This document shows, piece by piece, positions 24,801 to 34,154 of a stretch of DNA of 64,000 bases. The DNA comes from Microbotryum silenes-acaulis. Taxonomy: Eukaryota; Basidiomycota; Microbotryomycetes; Microbotryales; Microbotryaceae. A program made the translations under genes and the position numbers. How positions within the stretch are numbered: the stretch's first letter is position 1; each line of letters starts with the position of its first letter. Under the pieces are notes generated by a model, which had not been told where the DNA came from, searched no databases, and saw only the letters and a program-made list of their open reading frames with translations. The stretch lies in the NCBI GenBank assembly GCA_003665825.1, contig QPFY01000020.1, forward strand, positions 124,001 to 188,000, read 5' to 3'.

Positions 24801-25179
24801 CCACCACCACCCTTCTTCGATGCCCCGGTCCATGGTGGCTTCGAGCGATACATTTGTTCAACCCGCCTCCCCCGTCTCTCCACCCAAATCACCGACTAAG
24901 AGAGCCCGCACCTCCCCACCCAAGTCCACCGTTCCGTTACCCCCACCATCCCCCGTTCGACCGCCTTTGTCAAGCTCAATCTCCTCTCCAGCGGTGCCTA
25001 CGGTGCCAACCAAGAAGTCGGGCGGCTTGGCCCCGATGTTTATCAATTATTCAGCCAATGACAAGAAGAAGTTGTTGGGGGGTGTGGCGCCGAGTGGGTC
25101 GAGTAAGAAGAAGAGGGAGGAGGCCGAGGCCGCGGCGAAAGCGGCGGCGGCTACGGCTGCAGCGGCTGAGCAGAGATAG
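21839..25179 (+). CDS. WetA/Esc1-type C-terminal domain protein
   Basis: Two exons, 21839-23201 and 23543-25179, join in phase to 999 residues. Most of the chain is low complexity: Ser, Pro, Gln and His rich, with short blocks such as YDYSPPPSPTAINRRRISLP and GVTLNEEDLALLDDAEF. The only recognisable part is the C-terminal FINYSANDKKKLLGGVAPSG followed by Ser-Ser, then Lys/Arg and an Ala/Glu helix. That order, an F-x-N block, then GVAPSGSS and a basic stretch, matches the conserved end of WetA proteins, ascomycete regulators of spore wall maturation, and ESC1/WetA-related families. A nuclear regulatory role is inference. The 341-bp intron is long for this window and could hide a small exon. 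The ATG chosen is the first in the open frame; an upstream non-coding exon is possible. Confidence 0.6.
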
Positions 25180-25523
25180 GCAGTGCAGGTGATTGGTTGT
25201 GTTGTCACCTTTCCTTTCATCGTCTCTCGGTTCATGCACGTATTATAACATATCATAGACAGCTTGCAGAATTGTAGATTCTTCAATATACCCCACACTC
25301 GCACTGTTGTAACAAATTGTTATTCACCCCATTCTGCTGTTGGTGTTATGGTATGCATAAATGGAGCCAAACGTCTGATTATGTCACTTGTCGGTGAAAG
25401 AGCTGTCATTTGGGGGCAAACGAGAATACTTGACGCAGAAACAGACAGACTCGAGCTCGCGCTGTCGCGTTTTCTCGCTCAGCACGCCTGTTGGTCGTCT
25501 CCTGTCGCCTCTAGCAACCGGCC
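25180..25523. other. Intergenic region, WetA-like 3' end
   Basis: It holds the 3' untranslated region of the WetA-like gene (AT-rich with TTATAACA-like words) and the promoter of the next gene. No other feature was seen. Confidence 0.4.
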
Positions 25524-26254
25524 ATGCGAACTCAACCGGCGACCTGGGCTATTGAAGTGGCTCCTCTTAGCTCCACATATATCACTCGATCATCTCAGGG
25601 ACCATTCCGTCACATCCAAGCGCATCCACCGTCATCCTCGGCTCGACATGCGTTGGTAGAACTTGCTTATGCTGCCCGCCACCACCGACGACCTACGAAC
25701 CTGCAGTGGTCAGCCCACGCGCACTCAGTGGTCGCACTGTCGCAAGCTGAAGACCTCGAATTGACAAAATACTTAAACTCAATATCGTCTGCATCGAAAC
25801 ACGAGCTCTGGACGCCTCTTTTGCGAGTGGCTCTTTTAGAGACAACATTGTTCGTCACGGTCCTGGTCCCATTTCATCACAAGCCGTACCGCTCGCTCCT
25901 CGACAAGAAGCACCCCCCAACGGTGCGCTTCCTCGCTACTGCTTGCAGTCGAATCATGGAGGTCGCGATCGCGTGCGCCGACCAAGGTGTAACGATCAGA
26001 GGATTGGGGCCGAGCTCTTTGCTTCACATGGATGGAGAGCCACTACTATGGACACTCGAGAACGCGACGTTCGATGAGTATCCCCCCTCGAGCTCGGATC
26101 TCCTGAGGGATTCGGACGGCATTCGTGGCAACCCTCTTTGCGAAAATCAATACGATGAAACCGGACTCATCGCTGATATCGGCGACTTGATCACGACTTT
26201 CATTTCGGTCATCGCACGTACATTCCAGGAACGAAACGACAAAGAAAGCTCGAT

Positions 26255-26259
26255 AATCT
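26255..26259. repeat. Target site duplication, left (AATCT)
   Basis: Five bases directly left of the left LTR. They are identical to 30676-30680 right of the other LTR, as expected from integrase-mediated insertion. Confidence 0.85.
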
Positions 26260-26462
26260 TTTTGGGAACCTGAAGCCGAGGCACGAGATACGTAAGTACG
26301 AGAGCCGAAGATGATAGTAAAGATAGTTGGAGAAAGAAGAGAGGCGCTAAGGGAGCGCGCGCGAGGCAGGCACGAGCCGCGCGAGGCGACTGATATCAAC
26401 AACTAGTAACTATTTATAATCAGGAAGACAAGTGGGATGAAACAGCAATATACACTCTGACA
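26260..26462 (-). repeat. 3' LTR of copia element
   Basis: This 203-bp repeat is the element's 3' LTR, as coding runs on the minus strand. It differs from the partner at 30473-30675 by four substitutions, two of them in the AT-rich stretch near 26411-26416. Confidence 0.93.
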
Positions 26463-26469
26463 CTCCCCC
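26463..26469 (-). other. Polypurine tract of copia element
   Basis: On the element's strand GGGGGAG sits directly before the 3' LTR, the usual place for the plus-strand DNA primer. Confidence 0.7.
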
Positions 26470-26475
26470 GTGCTG

Positions 26476-29400
26476 TCATACCACTGCACCTCGTAAACCC
26501 AAATTCGCCCGATGGAAGATGAACGGCTTGGGACCCAAGGCTTTGGTGAAGATATCGGCGAACATGTCACCGGTGGCGATGTAGCGGACCTCGATCTCCT
26601 TCTCAGCAACCCTCTCGCGGACGTAGTGTTCCGAGATGCGAACGTGACGAGACCCCTGATGGTTGGTCGGGTGCTGCGCAAGAGCCAGCGAACCTTGGTT
26701 GTCACCGTAGAGCACGACTGGGCCAGAGACCGGAGCGCCAAGTTCAGCCAGGAGTTCGCTCAGGTGGATGGCATCACCGCTTGTGTACGAAAGAGAGAGG
26801 TACTCCGCGTCGGTAGTAGACTTGGCGACCCTGTGCTCGCGTTTGGAGCACCAAGCGATCGCGGCTCCAGAAAAGATGAACGCGTAGCCCATGGTCGATC
26901 GCGAGGTCGTTAGACAGGCTCCCCAGTTCGCGTCCGAGTAGCCATGGAGTGGTTGGCTGGTCTTGCGATAGGTGAGCCCCAAGTCCAGCGTGCCTTTGAT
27001 GTAGCGGAGGACCTGCTTGATGGCTGTCCAATGCTCCGGGCCGGGCTGCTGCGAGAAGCGAGCGAGGTAGCTGACCACGAAGGCAAGGTCCGGACGAGTT
27101 CCTACGGCGGCGTACATCAACGAACCGATGGCCTGCAAGTAGCGCGTACGATCCTGAGGAGTGGCCGACAAGTCCTCGAAGTCAAGGACGACACCTGGCT
27201 GCATTGGAATACTCGCCGGCTTGGCATCGGTGAACTGGAACCTGGCCAGGATGTCCCGAAGGTAGCGCTCTTGCGAGAGCGTGATAGATCCGTCTTGTCC
27301 ACGCTTGACTTGGATGCCTAGGATGTATTCGGCAGGTCCGAGACGTTTGATGCCATACGCGAGTTCCAACGCGTCGAGCACCCGGTCGATCTCGGCGGTA
27401 GAGGGGCCAACCAAAAGCAAGTCGTCGACGTACAAGGCAATGTAATGAGAGTGCCCGTCGTGTTCGCGGCGGTAGATTCAGATGTCGGACCGGGTGGGCA
27501 CGTATCCGAGGGACCGCAGAGTCGAGTCAATCTCAGCGTTCCAGATGGTGCCGGCCTGGCGAAGGCCGTAGATGGATTTGGACAGCTTGAGGATCTTGCC
27601 GGGCAGGTCAATGCCCTGAGGGACGCGCATGTACAGAGGCTTGTCAAGTTTGCCGTGGAGGTACGCTTTGTTGACGTCGGCCTGATGGACGTGATAGCCG
27701 TTGGCCGCGGCGAGTGCGATGAGGGCTCTAATGGACGTGAATTTGACGACTGGGGCGTAGTTCTTCTCGAAGTCAAGGCCAGGACGTTGGGCACATCCGT
27801 GAGCGACGAGACGCGCCTTGTAATCGGTGATGTCGCCATGCTGGTTGCGTTTAGTCCGGAACACCCAGCCCGATCGCAGGAGGATCTCACCCGCGGGGAG
27901 CTCACCGGATTCGATGATTTCGAAGACCTCGTAATCGTTAAGAAGCGAATCGAATTCATCCTGTGCCGGTGCGCCCCAAATGTCCTCTTGTCCCGATCGG
28001 ATGACGTCGCCCCAATTGGCCGGATCGCGAACAACTGTCAAGTCGTGATCTGCGAAGCCGGCTTTGGTGGATGCGAAGGCGAGGAGCAGGCTCTTGAAGG
28101 AGGCGGTGGGTCCGTCGGGGCCGTCGACGAGCTGTTCCCGCGTGATCATGGTGGGAACGAGCTGGCGGCGTGTCCGGGGGCCAACTATGATGTTTCGAGT
28201 GTCGACTTCACCGTACTTCCCCGGATCGGGACCAACCTTGGCGACGTCGCCGTACTCCCAAGTTGGCTTGACTTTGGCGAGTGGAGCTGGATCCGGAGGT
28301 GGCTGCGGCAAGTTCACGGCTGGCTCCGTCGTAGCGCTCGTGGTCGACGAGGTGTCGTCTTTGTCGGCCGAGTTGGTCGAAACCGGCGACGCGGGTGTTT
28401 CGTCAGGCGTTGGGGAAGGTGGCCGCGGGGGAGGGTCGACAAGCGTTGGAGCCGACGACGGTGCTGGAGCTTCGACAGGTGGCGGCTGGGGGCAGTAACC
28501 CGGGATGCGTGGCTGCGTCACGCGGGTTGGTGCGGTCGTGAAGGGGAACTCGGTTTCAACGAACGTCACATTTCGGCTCAGACTCACACGCATCGAGGAG
28601 GGGTCAAGAAGACGCCAGGCTTTCGCGTGTCGATCGTAACCCACGAAGACCAGAGCGATCCCTTTTGGGTCAAGTTTGTCCCGTCGGTGAGCCGGCACGG
28701 TGGCCCAGGCGCGACAACCGAATGCCCGAAGACCCTCCACGCCTGGTGTGGCGCCCGACCAACGACTGTTTGGGATGCCTCCACCGAGAGCCGCGTGAGG
28801 CGATAGGTTCTTGACGTGGATGTAACACATGGCAGCCTCGTCCCAGCATGATCGTGGGAGTCCCGAGTGAGACAGAAGAGCCAGGGTGCCCTCCACGATC
28901 GACCGGTTGACTCGCTCGGCTCGACCGTTTTGCTCGGGCGTGTACGGTGTGGTCAATTCGCGACGAATTCCACGAGCTACGCAATAGCCGTTGAAGGCGG
29001 TAGAGACATACTCGCCCCCGTTGTCCGAGCGAAGCGTTTTGACCTTGCGACCCGTGGCGTTTTCGATCTCCAGAAGCCAATCCTTGAATGTCGGAAGGAC
29101 CTCGCTTTTGTGCCCGATGGGGTAAACCCAAGTCTTCCTCGAGAAGTCGTCGATGAACGTGACGAGGTACCGCTTATGGCCGAAGGACTCCTCGGGGAAA
29201 GATAAGACATCCGAGTGCACCAATGCAAGCGGTTCCGCGGCATGCGACGACGAAGAGGGGAAAGGCAAACGATGCGCTTTGGAGGCAAGGCACGCGTTGC
29301 AGGTGAAGTCTTCACACTCGAAGTCACTATAGGGCCAATCCAAACCCTCCACCTGGCCAGAGGCCGCCAGTTTTTTAAGTGTCTGGACAGAGGCGTGGCC

Positions 29401-30468
29401 GTAGCGCCGGTGAAGGGTAAGTAGAGGTAGCCTATTGGACTTGGTGGCGACGAGCGTGTGTAGCGCACCTTTGCTGGCAGCTTGGACCAAAGCGTTGAGT
29501 TTGTAAACGCTGGACGCGATGGCTGATGCTGTGGCGATGCACCCTTGCGGCGTGCGGAGCTCGACTTCTCCGTGTTCGAAGGTGATGCGAACGCCTTTGC
29601 GGTCGAAGGCCCGGACCGAGATGAGGTTGGCAGGGCTCTCGGGGGCGTAGATCACGTCGTTGAGGGTGAACTTGGTACCATTATCGGAGACGAGCTTGAC
29701 CGAGCCGATTCCCGAGGCCTTCACCGTTCCCCCTAGACCTTGCAGGACTTGCGGGGTAGGCGAAAGGGGGCCGTCAAAGAAGGACGCATCGTTGACGACG
29801 TGGCACGCCGACGCCGAGTCTAGCAGAAGGATTTCCGCCGGTGGCCCGATGTTGGTAAACGTAGCAGAAGAAAAGACGGACAGGTGTTGATCCTTGGATG
29901 CTTCCTCGGTGGCCACGAACGTGGACGCAGGCGATGATGAGCCTTGGAGTTCCTTCATGGCGTTCTTGAGCTCGAGGTACTTGGCTCGCTTGCGCGATTC
30001 CGGACACTTGTCGAGCCAGTGCTTGCCTTGACCACAAGCTGGGCAGTTGCTCGGGGCAGGACCAGAACGATCCCATTTTGAGCGTTTGGTCGGTACGACC
30101 GCCTTCGCAACGAGGACCGTCGCTCGATTCGTCCGAGCGTTGAATCCAGCCCAAGAGGGCGGGCATGGCGGCATCGTGAGGACCCAGTCAACGTAATTGT
30201 CCTCCGTAAGCTTCGAGTCGTGTGGGAAGACCGGGGGGTTGACTGGGGAGAGTAGCTGACGCATGGAGAGTGCGTCGTCGTCCTGTGTGGGTGCGGGGCG
30301 CTGGTTCCTAATCAGCTCGTCGAATTGCTCATTGGTGAGCGTGACGGAGGTAGCGGAGGCGACGTCGATGGTGTGGATCGACGTTGATGACGGTGGTAGA
30401 GGAGGCGTAGATGCCATGTCACCGTGATCGTCGGGGTCGCCCGCCGCTGGTAGGTTCGGTGGGCTCAT
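26476..30468 (-). pseudogene. copia Gag-Pol polyprotein with one in-frame stop
   Basis: One frame runs from ATG 30468 to the stop at 26478-26476 (1330 codons), interrupted only by TGA at codon 997 (27480-27478). Domains: short gag; zinc knuckle [14 protein letters not shown] near residue 142; aspartic protease [10 protein letters not shown] with Asp about 217; pre-integrase LHRRYGH and [10 protein letters not shown]; integrase catalytic aspartates in HSDVLSF (about 420) and RSDNGGEY (about 482), with the glutamate in [10 protein letters not shown]; reverse transcriptase with [21 protein letters not shown] and YVDDLLLVG (about 1012); RNase H with [13 protein letters not shown] and [11 protein letters not shown]. 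The TGA lies between SDI and IYRREHDG, where relatives usually have cysteine. Between LTEDNYVDW and the knuckle there are only about 45 residues, far fewer than in typical copia gag, suggesting an internal loss. The protease core DSA replaces the common DSG. Confidence 0.9.
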
Positions 30469-30472
30469 AACC
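30461..30472 (-). other. Primer binding site matching the initiator tRNA-Met anticodon arm
   Basis: Just inside the 5' LTR the element's strand reads GGTTATGAGCCC. Its complement GGGCTCATAACC equals the anticodon arm of initiator tRNA-Met. Copia-type elements are known to prime from an internally cut tRNA half ending in the anticodon loop. The gag ATG lies within this site. Confidence 0.7.
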
Positions 30473-30675
30473 TTTTGGGAACCTGAAGCCGAGGCACGAG
30501 ATACGTAAGTACGAGAGCCGAAGATGATAGTAAAGATAGTTGGAGAAAGAAGAGAAGCGCTAAGGGAGCGCGCGCGAGGCAGGCACGAGCCGCGCGAGGC
30601 GACTAATATCAACAACTAGTAACTAATCATAATCAGGAAGACAAGTGGGATGAAACAGCAATATACACTCTGACA
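30473..30675 (-). repeat. 5' LTR of copia element
   Basis: This 203-bp repeat is the element's 5' LTR and should carry its promoter. The open frame can be extended into it, but the first ATG with a sensible context is five bases inside the element. Confidence 0.93.
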
Positions 30676-30680
30676 AATCT
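30676..30680. repeat. Target site duplication, right (AATCT)
   Basis: Five bases right of the element, identical to 26255-26259. Confidence 0.85.
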
Positions 30681-31039
30681 GGCGAGCCTTCGGCTACGGC
30701 AAGACCTTCCAAAAATTCGATTGTCCGGAGCTTGTGGGCCTTATGCGGAGCACCGCTTACTCCGCAATCAGTCAAGGTGGATTCCCCACTCTATCTGCGG
30801 CTGGATTCGCGATCAACCCAGCTGCAGTTTCCGCTCGATCTCGATACCTCGCCACTCGATGCAGTAAGCCACTTGCCAAATTCTGGGAGGTTATCCTCGC
30901 GGTCAAGCCAAACGCCTATAGCGAAGCCCAGCTTAGGGAACTCCCCCGCAGCATCCACGACGAAATCCTCTCGCCCACAGAGGCGAACTGGCAGGGGCAA
31001 CTTGATGTACCAATCAGCAAGCAGATGAAACCTTCGTGA

Positions 31040-31535
31040 CGTTCAGCAAGGGGTCGAAGGTGGTGACCTAGGGTTTGAGAGGGCCGCTCCGAAGTCGGGG
31101 TGGTGGGGGTGCAGTGCGAGCAGCGTAGTGCTGAGTTCGGACGTCGTTCGGTCTGTTTGATCTTGACTTGTCTTCTGATATGATATCTCATTCTCTCAAT
31201 CTATCGTAGGCTGGAGCGAAAGAGAGTCTTCTGGTAGTCGACCTCAAGCTGGCCTTCTCTCGACTGCCGCAATCCCCCAGGCACGGCGCCGAGTTCAGAT
31301 GACAACTCGGGTTTACTAGCGAGTCATTCAACTTCCTTGTTCACCAAGGAAGACGCGAGAAAGTGTAAACTTTTTGAGAGCACGGAGAACGAAATTTCGC
31401 TTTAAATTCCAACATGGTCGAGATTACCTAAGAGCCTCACCATGATTGTGCGCGCCGCCAATTGCGCGGACTTACGAAAATTTCTCTCTCTCTCACTCTC
31501 AATCTTTCTTTCTCTCTTCAAACGGAAGTGCACTG
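31040..31535. other. Intergenic region downstream of the interrupted gene
   Basis: No gene is seen. A pyrimidine-rich CT run near 31484-31520 precedes the F-box pseudogene start, like a promoter pyrimidine tract. Confidence 0.4.
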
Positions 31536-31925
31536 ATGGCAATCCCATTTGATTTTGAGACGTTGCGATTGAATTGGGCCATGGAGATACTCCTCTACGA
31601 CTTTCCCGAATCGTTCGACCCAGCTCCCTTCGCGCACCTAGCCCGAATATGCAGTCGTCTCCAAAGCCTTCCTCCGCTTCCGTATCGAATTGCTCTATCG
31701 TGATATCCGACTTGATATCGTAGAGCTATGGAATCCTCAACCGTTGACTGAACATGAAGAGGTTGAGTTTGGGGGTGCGATCCCGAGCGAATCCGAGTTG
31801 AGTTGAAGGACGGCCCGGTCTGTCAACTCAAGAATCTACTACTAAGGCTTGCATGATGCGTTGTACCACAATGAACTTGCGTTCAGGAGACATGTGAGGA
31901 GCTTGATAAGGTGCACGGTGATCGA
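31536..31925 (+). pseudogene. F-box/LRR-type pseudogene fragment
   Basis: From ATG 31536 the translation gives ILLYDFPESFDPAPFAHLARIC. It then shifts frame and continues as VVSKAFLRFRIELLYRDIRL and WNPQPLTEHEEVEFGGAI. It then meets stops before LHDALYHNEL. The same series occurs in order in the intact gene at 37971-39499 (LYDFPETFDPAPFVDLARIC, SKAFLRFSVELLYRDVRL, WDPQPLTEQEEVEFGATI, LHEALYQNEAL). It is therefore a truncated, frameshifted paralogue. It ends about where the Helitron remnant begins, which may mark a junction made by that element. Confidence 0.75.
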
Positions 31926-32771
31926 TGTCCAGACCGTCGGCGCTTGAAGTACCAAGTCTTCACTACAGCTCGCTCCATCCGTCTGCGATGCCTCTCCGTT
32001 ACTCACTCCTATTCCCCGAAGGAGAGGATGGCTTCCACCCCAACATTCCTCTTTGCGAGTTCAACCAAGCTGGGCCGCTGATCGCCAGGAACCGACAGCA
32101 GATCGACAATGGTGTCCAATTGCGCGAGGTACTTGCCGGTCTCGGTCTGGATGACGAAGACGAAGAGGAGGAAGACGACGAAGAGAACGGTGATGGTGAA
32201 CGTAAGCGTCTTCGGGTCTTTCTCGGATGGTGCTTTCTGTTGGGACGCAAGCACAGACTGATATAGAATGTTTGAACATTTAGGACGAAGAGCAAGAAAA
32301 AGAGGTCGAGGTGGATCAACCCGACTCGGAGTGTCGCGTTTCCCGCATTGCACCCAGCGTCTCTTTCTCGAGTTCGTGATCAACGGAAACTCCCAAGCCG
32401 AGACCGATCGGCTCAACTCCGGTTTCATCAAGAAAATCTGCGCCTCGCCACGGAAGGCATCACCGACGCTGTAATGCCCCCGGATCAAATTGGACGTTCG
32501 GTGAGTTTGGGCTCGACGTTCAAAAAATAGTCCGCCCGGGATCACGCAGCGTTACCAAGATGCGATGGTCTGCGTCGTCAAATATGGAAAGCCTTCGCTG
32601 TTCATCACGGTGACGTGCAACCCCGAACGGCCCGAAATCAAGGCTGCACTGGGGCCGAACGACGAAGCATGCAACCGTCCGGACCTCATTGCACGAGTGT
32701 TTGGAGCCAAGTTGAACCGACTATGCGACGAGGTTGTGGGCAAGAAGCAACGGGCAGGCTGTGTCGACGAT
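31926..32771 (+). mobile_element. Helitron Rep (helitron-like N domain) remnant
   Basis: Three pieces in sequence match the N-terminal Rep part of Helitron transposases. They are LRYSLLFPEGEDGFHPNIPL (about 31990-32050); RLFLEFVINGNSQAETDRLN, then FHQENLRLATEGITDAVMPP in another frame (about 32360-32480); and RYQDAMVCVVKYGKPSLFIT, then VTCNPERPEIKAALGPN and RPDLIARVFGAKL (about 32548-32725). These are the known order of this domain up to just before the HUH catalytic region. The copy is frameshifted, has stops between the pieces, and lacks the rest of Rep and the helicase. The right end is duplicated at 44.8 kb together with the kinase pseudogene. Helitron ends (TC...CTRR with hairpin) were not found by eye. 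Confidence 0.75.
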
Positions 32772-34154
32772 GAATGGAAAATAGTTCCTCTGCTGTACTC
32801 CATATTGTGGTTCTGTATCTTTGTTTAAATCATGTATACTGTTCAGATTCTCCTAGTCTGTTTAAGTTTCATCATCCCGTCGATTTCACGGGTTCCCACT
32901 GGTTCCCCAAAGTTACGAAATGGGATCCCAACAATGAAAGAGAGAACTAGAAACATCATCAGGAACGAAAAGTCTACTCGGAGTGAGGTTGCATTCCAAG
33001 ATACTCTCCCATCTTGACCTGCATGTCCTTCATCAAAGCTTTGGTTCGTTCGAGATGGTCTGGAAGGAGGCCCCAGGCGGGAAAGAAACGTGTGAACATG
33101 TCGACCACCTTTCCTTCCGCCGGATCAAGATCCCGAACAGCTTCGAGCAGCTCATTGCGCTTGCGTTGGTCCTTGACGTAATTGCCCCAAAGGTTCAGAC
33201 GGGCAGAGGCGAGAAGGCCCAAGGACGGTGGCGCGCGCATCGGCGCCAGGTACAGCGCCTTCCAGACCCCGGTGCCCGTCGATTCCTCCCGGAAGGAACC
33301 CAAGACGAGCATGAATCAGTACGTCGCCGACTCTAGATCGTTCGCCAGAATGTGAGATGGAAGATCCATTCAACCTTCCTTGAGAATCCAGAGAAGAACG
33401 CTGAAGGGGGTCGTGGTGAGCGTCACCCTGACGGATTCTTCACTGCGGTCATCTGCAGCACAAATCGGGACGCGCTCATCCGAGGGCGCAACAATGGCCG
33501 TGTCCCAATCGACCAGAACAAGATGTCCTCGATAGTGGAGAATGTTGCCGAGCGACAGGTCGCGATGGTGAATGCCGAGATCGAAGAGAACCGGTAGAAG
33601 CGTGAGTAGCTGGTCGAAAACATGGTACGCATCCTTGAGCGGGTAGCGTCGACTCGCAGCGCGGTCAACTCGGGTGGGAAGCGGAGTAGGATTGCGCAGA
33701 ATGAGCAAGTCAAGCTTCCGTCGCTGAATTCGTTGTTGAGATTCTTCTTCCGGCAGGCTCATGTCCCTCATTTGCGAGAAATGAAGGCCGAACGACTTGG
33801 CCTTCTCTAGACGAGCGGTGTGGCTGAGGATCAGCGCTGACAGTTCGGGAGAAGCGGACGCACAACGCTGCTCAATCATTCGCAAAACCCGCGCTTCGGA
33901 CTCGACGCGATTGGGCGTATTGTATTGGATCTTGAGCATGAAAGACGGTGTTGGAGTTGAAGCCGGCGGTGACACCATGAGGCTTGGTCGGGTCAGCTGG
34001 AACACAGCGGTGCTGCGGCTAAAGATGGACCCGCCGCTTGCAACTGCGGAGTCGATGAGCTCGACGGGCTCCTCGTCAATGAAATCGACGGTGCGGCCGA
34101 TGAGGGGAGCATCGTCTCCGACTTCTCGAAGGTACTTTGTGATGAATGATATGG
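32712..34154 (-). repeat. Large inverted duplication, copy A
   Basis: This 1443-bp segment is nearly identical, in opposite orientation, to 43366-44809. It holds the end of the Helitron remnant, the 3' flank and the kinase domain of a FunK1 pseudogene. Seen differences are very few (for example one base in the Helitron end, and a one-base difference in total length). Both shared stop codons of the pseudogene are present in both copies. Confidence 0.9.

Larger units (their letters stand above)
26260..30675 (-). mobile_element. Ty1/copia LTR retrotransposon, 4416 bp
   Basis: The element has two 203-bp LTRs (26260-26462 and 30473-30675) differing at four positions, a 5-bp target duplication, a primer binding site and a polypurine tract. 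It is coded on the minus strand. Domain order is gag, zinc knuckle, protease, integrase, reverse transcriptase, RNase H. Integrase before reverse transcriptase defines the copia superfamily. The LTRs begin TGTCAGAGTG in the element's sense. About 98 percent LTR identity and a perfect target duplication point to a fairly recent insertion. It now looks defective: there is an in-frame TGA in the reverse transcriptase and the gag region appears shortened. Confidence 0.95.
25524..31039 (+). pseudogene. Unrecognised gene interrupted by a copia retrotransposon
   Basis: The coding sequence runs from ATG 25524 to 26259, is broken by the LTR element, and resumes at 30681-31039 (TGA). With the element and one 5-bp duplication (AATCT) left out, the phase carries over exactly and the uninterrupted gene would encode 364 residues without introns. 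As it stands, translation enters the LTR and stops after three more residues (frame ends at 26273). The product is not assigned. The segment GVTIRGLGPSSLLHMDGEP followed by [13 protein letters not shown], and later [13 protein letters not shown], sits like the catalytic loop and following helix of a protein kinase fold but lacks HRD and DFG, so a degenerate kinase-like protein is only a guess. The even coding quality on both sides suggests the gene worked until recently. Confidence 0.65.

Noticed and set aside
24230..25192. 320-codon Arg-rich frame overlapping the WetA-like gene
   Set aside because: A shifted frame of a low-complexity coding exon; the other frame joins in phase with the first exon and carries the conserved C-terminus.
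27445..28806. 453-codon plus-strand frame opposite the copia pol region
   Set aside because: It is the antisense shadow of a well-supported Gag-Pol frame and contains no motif of its own.
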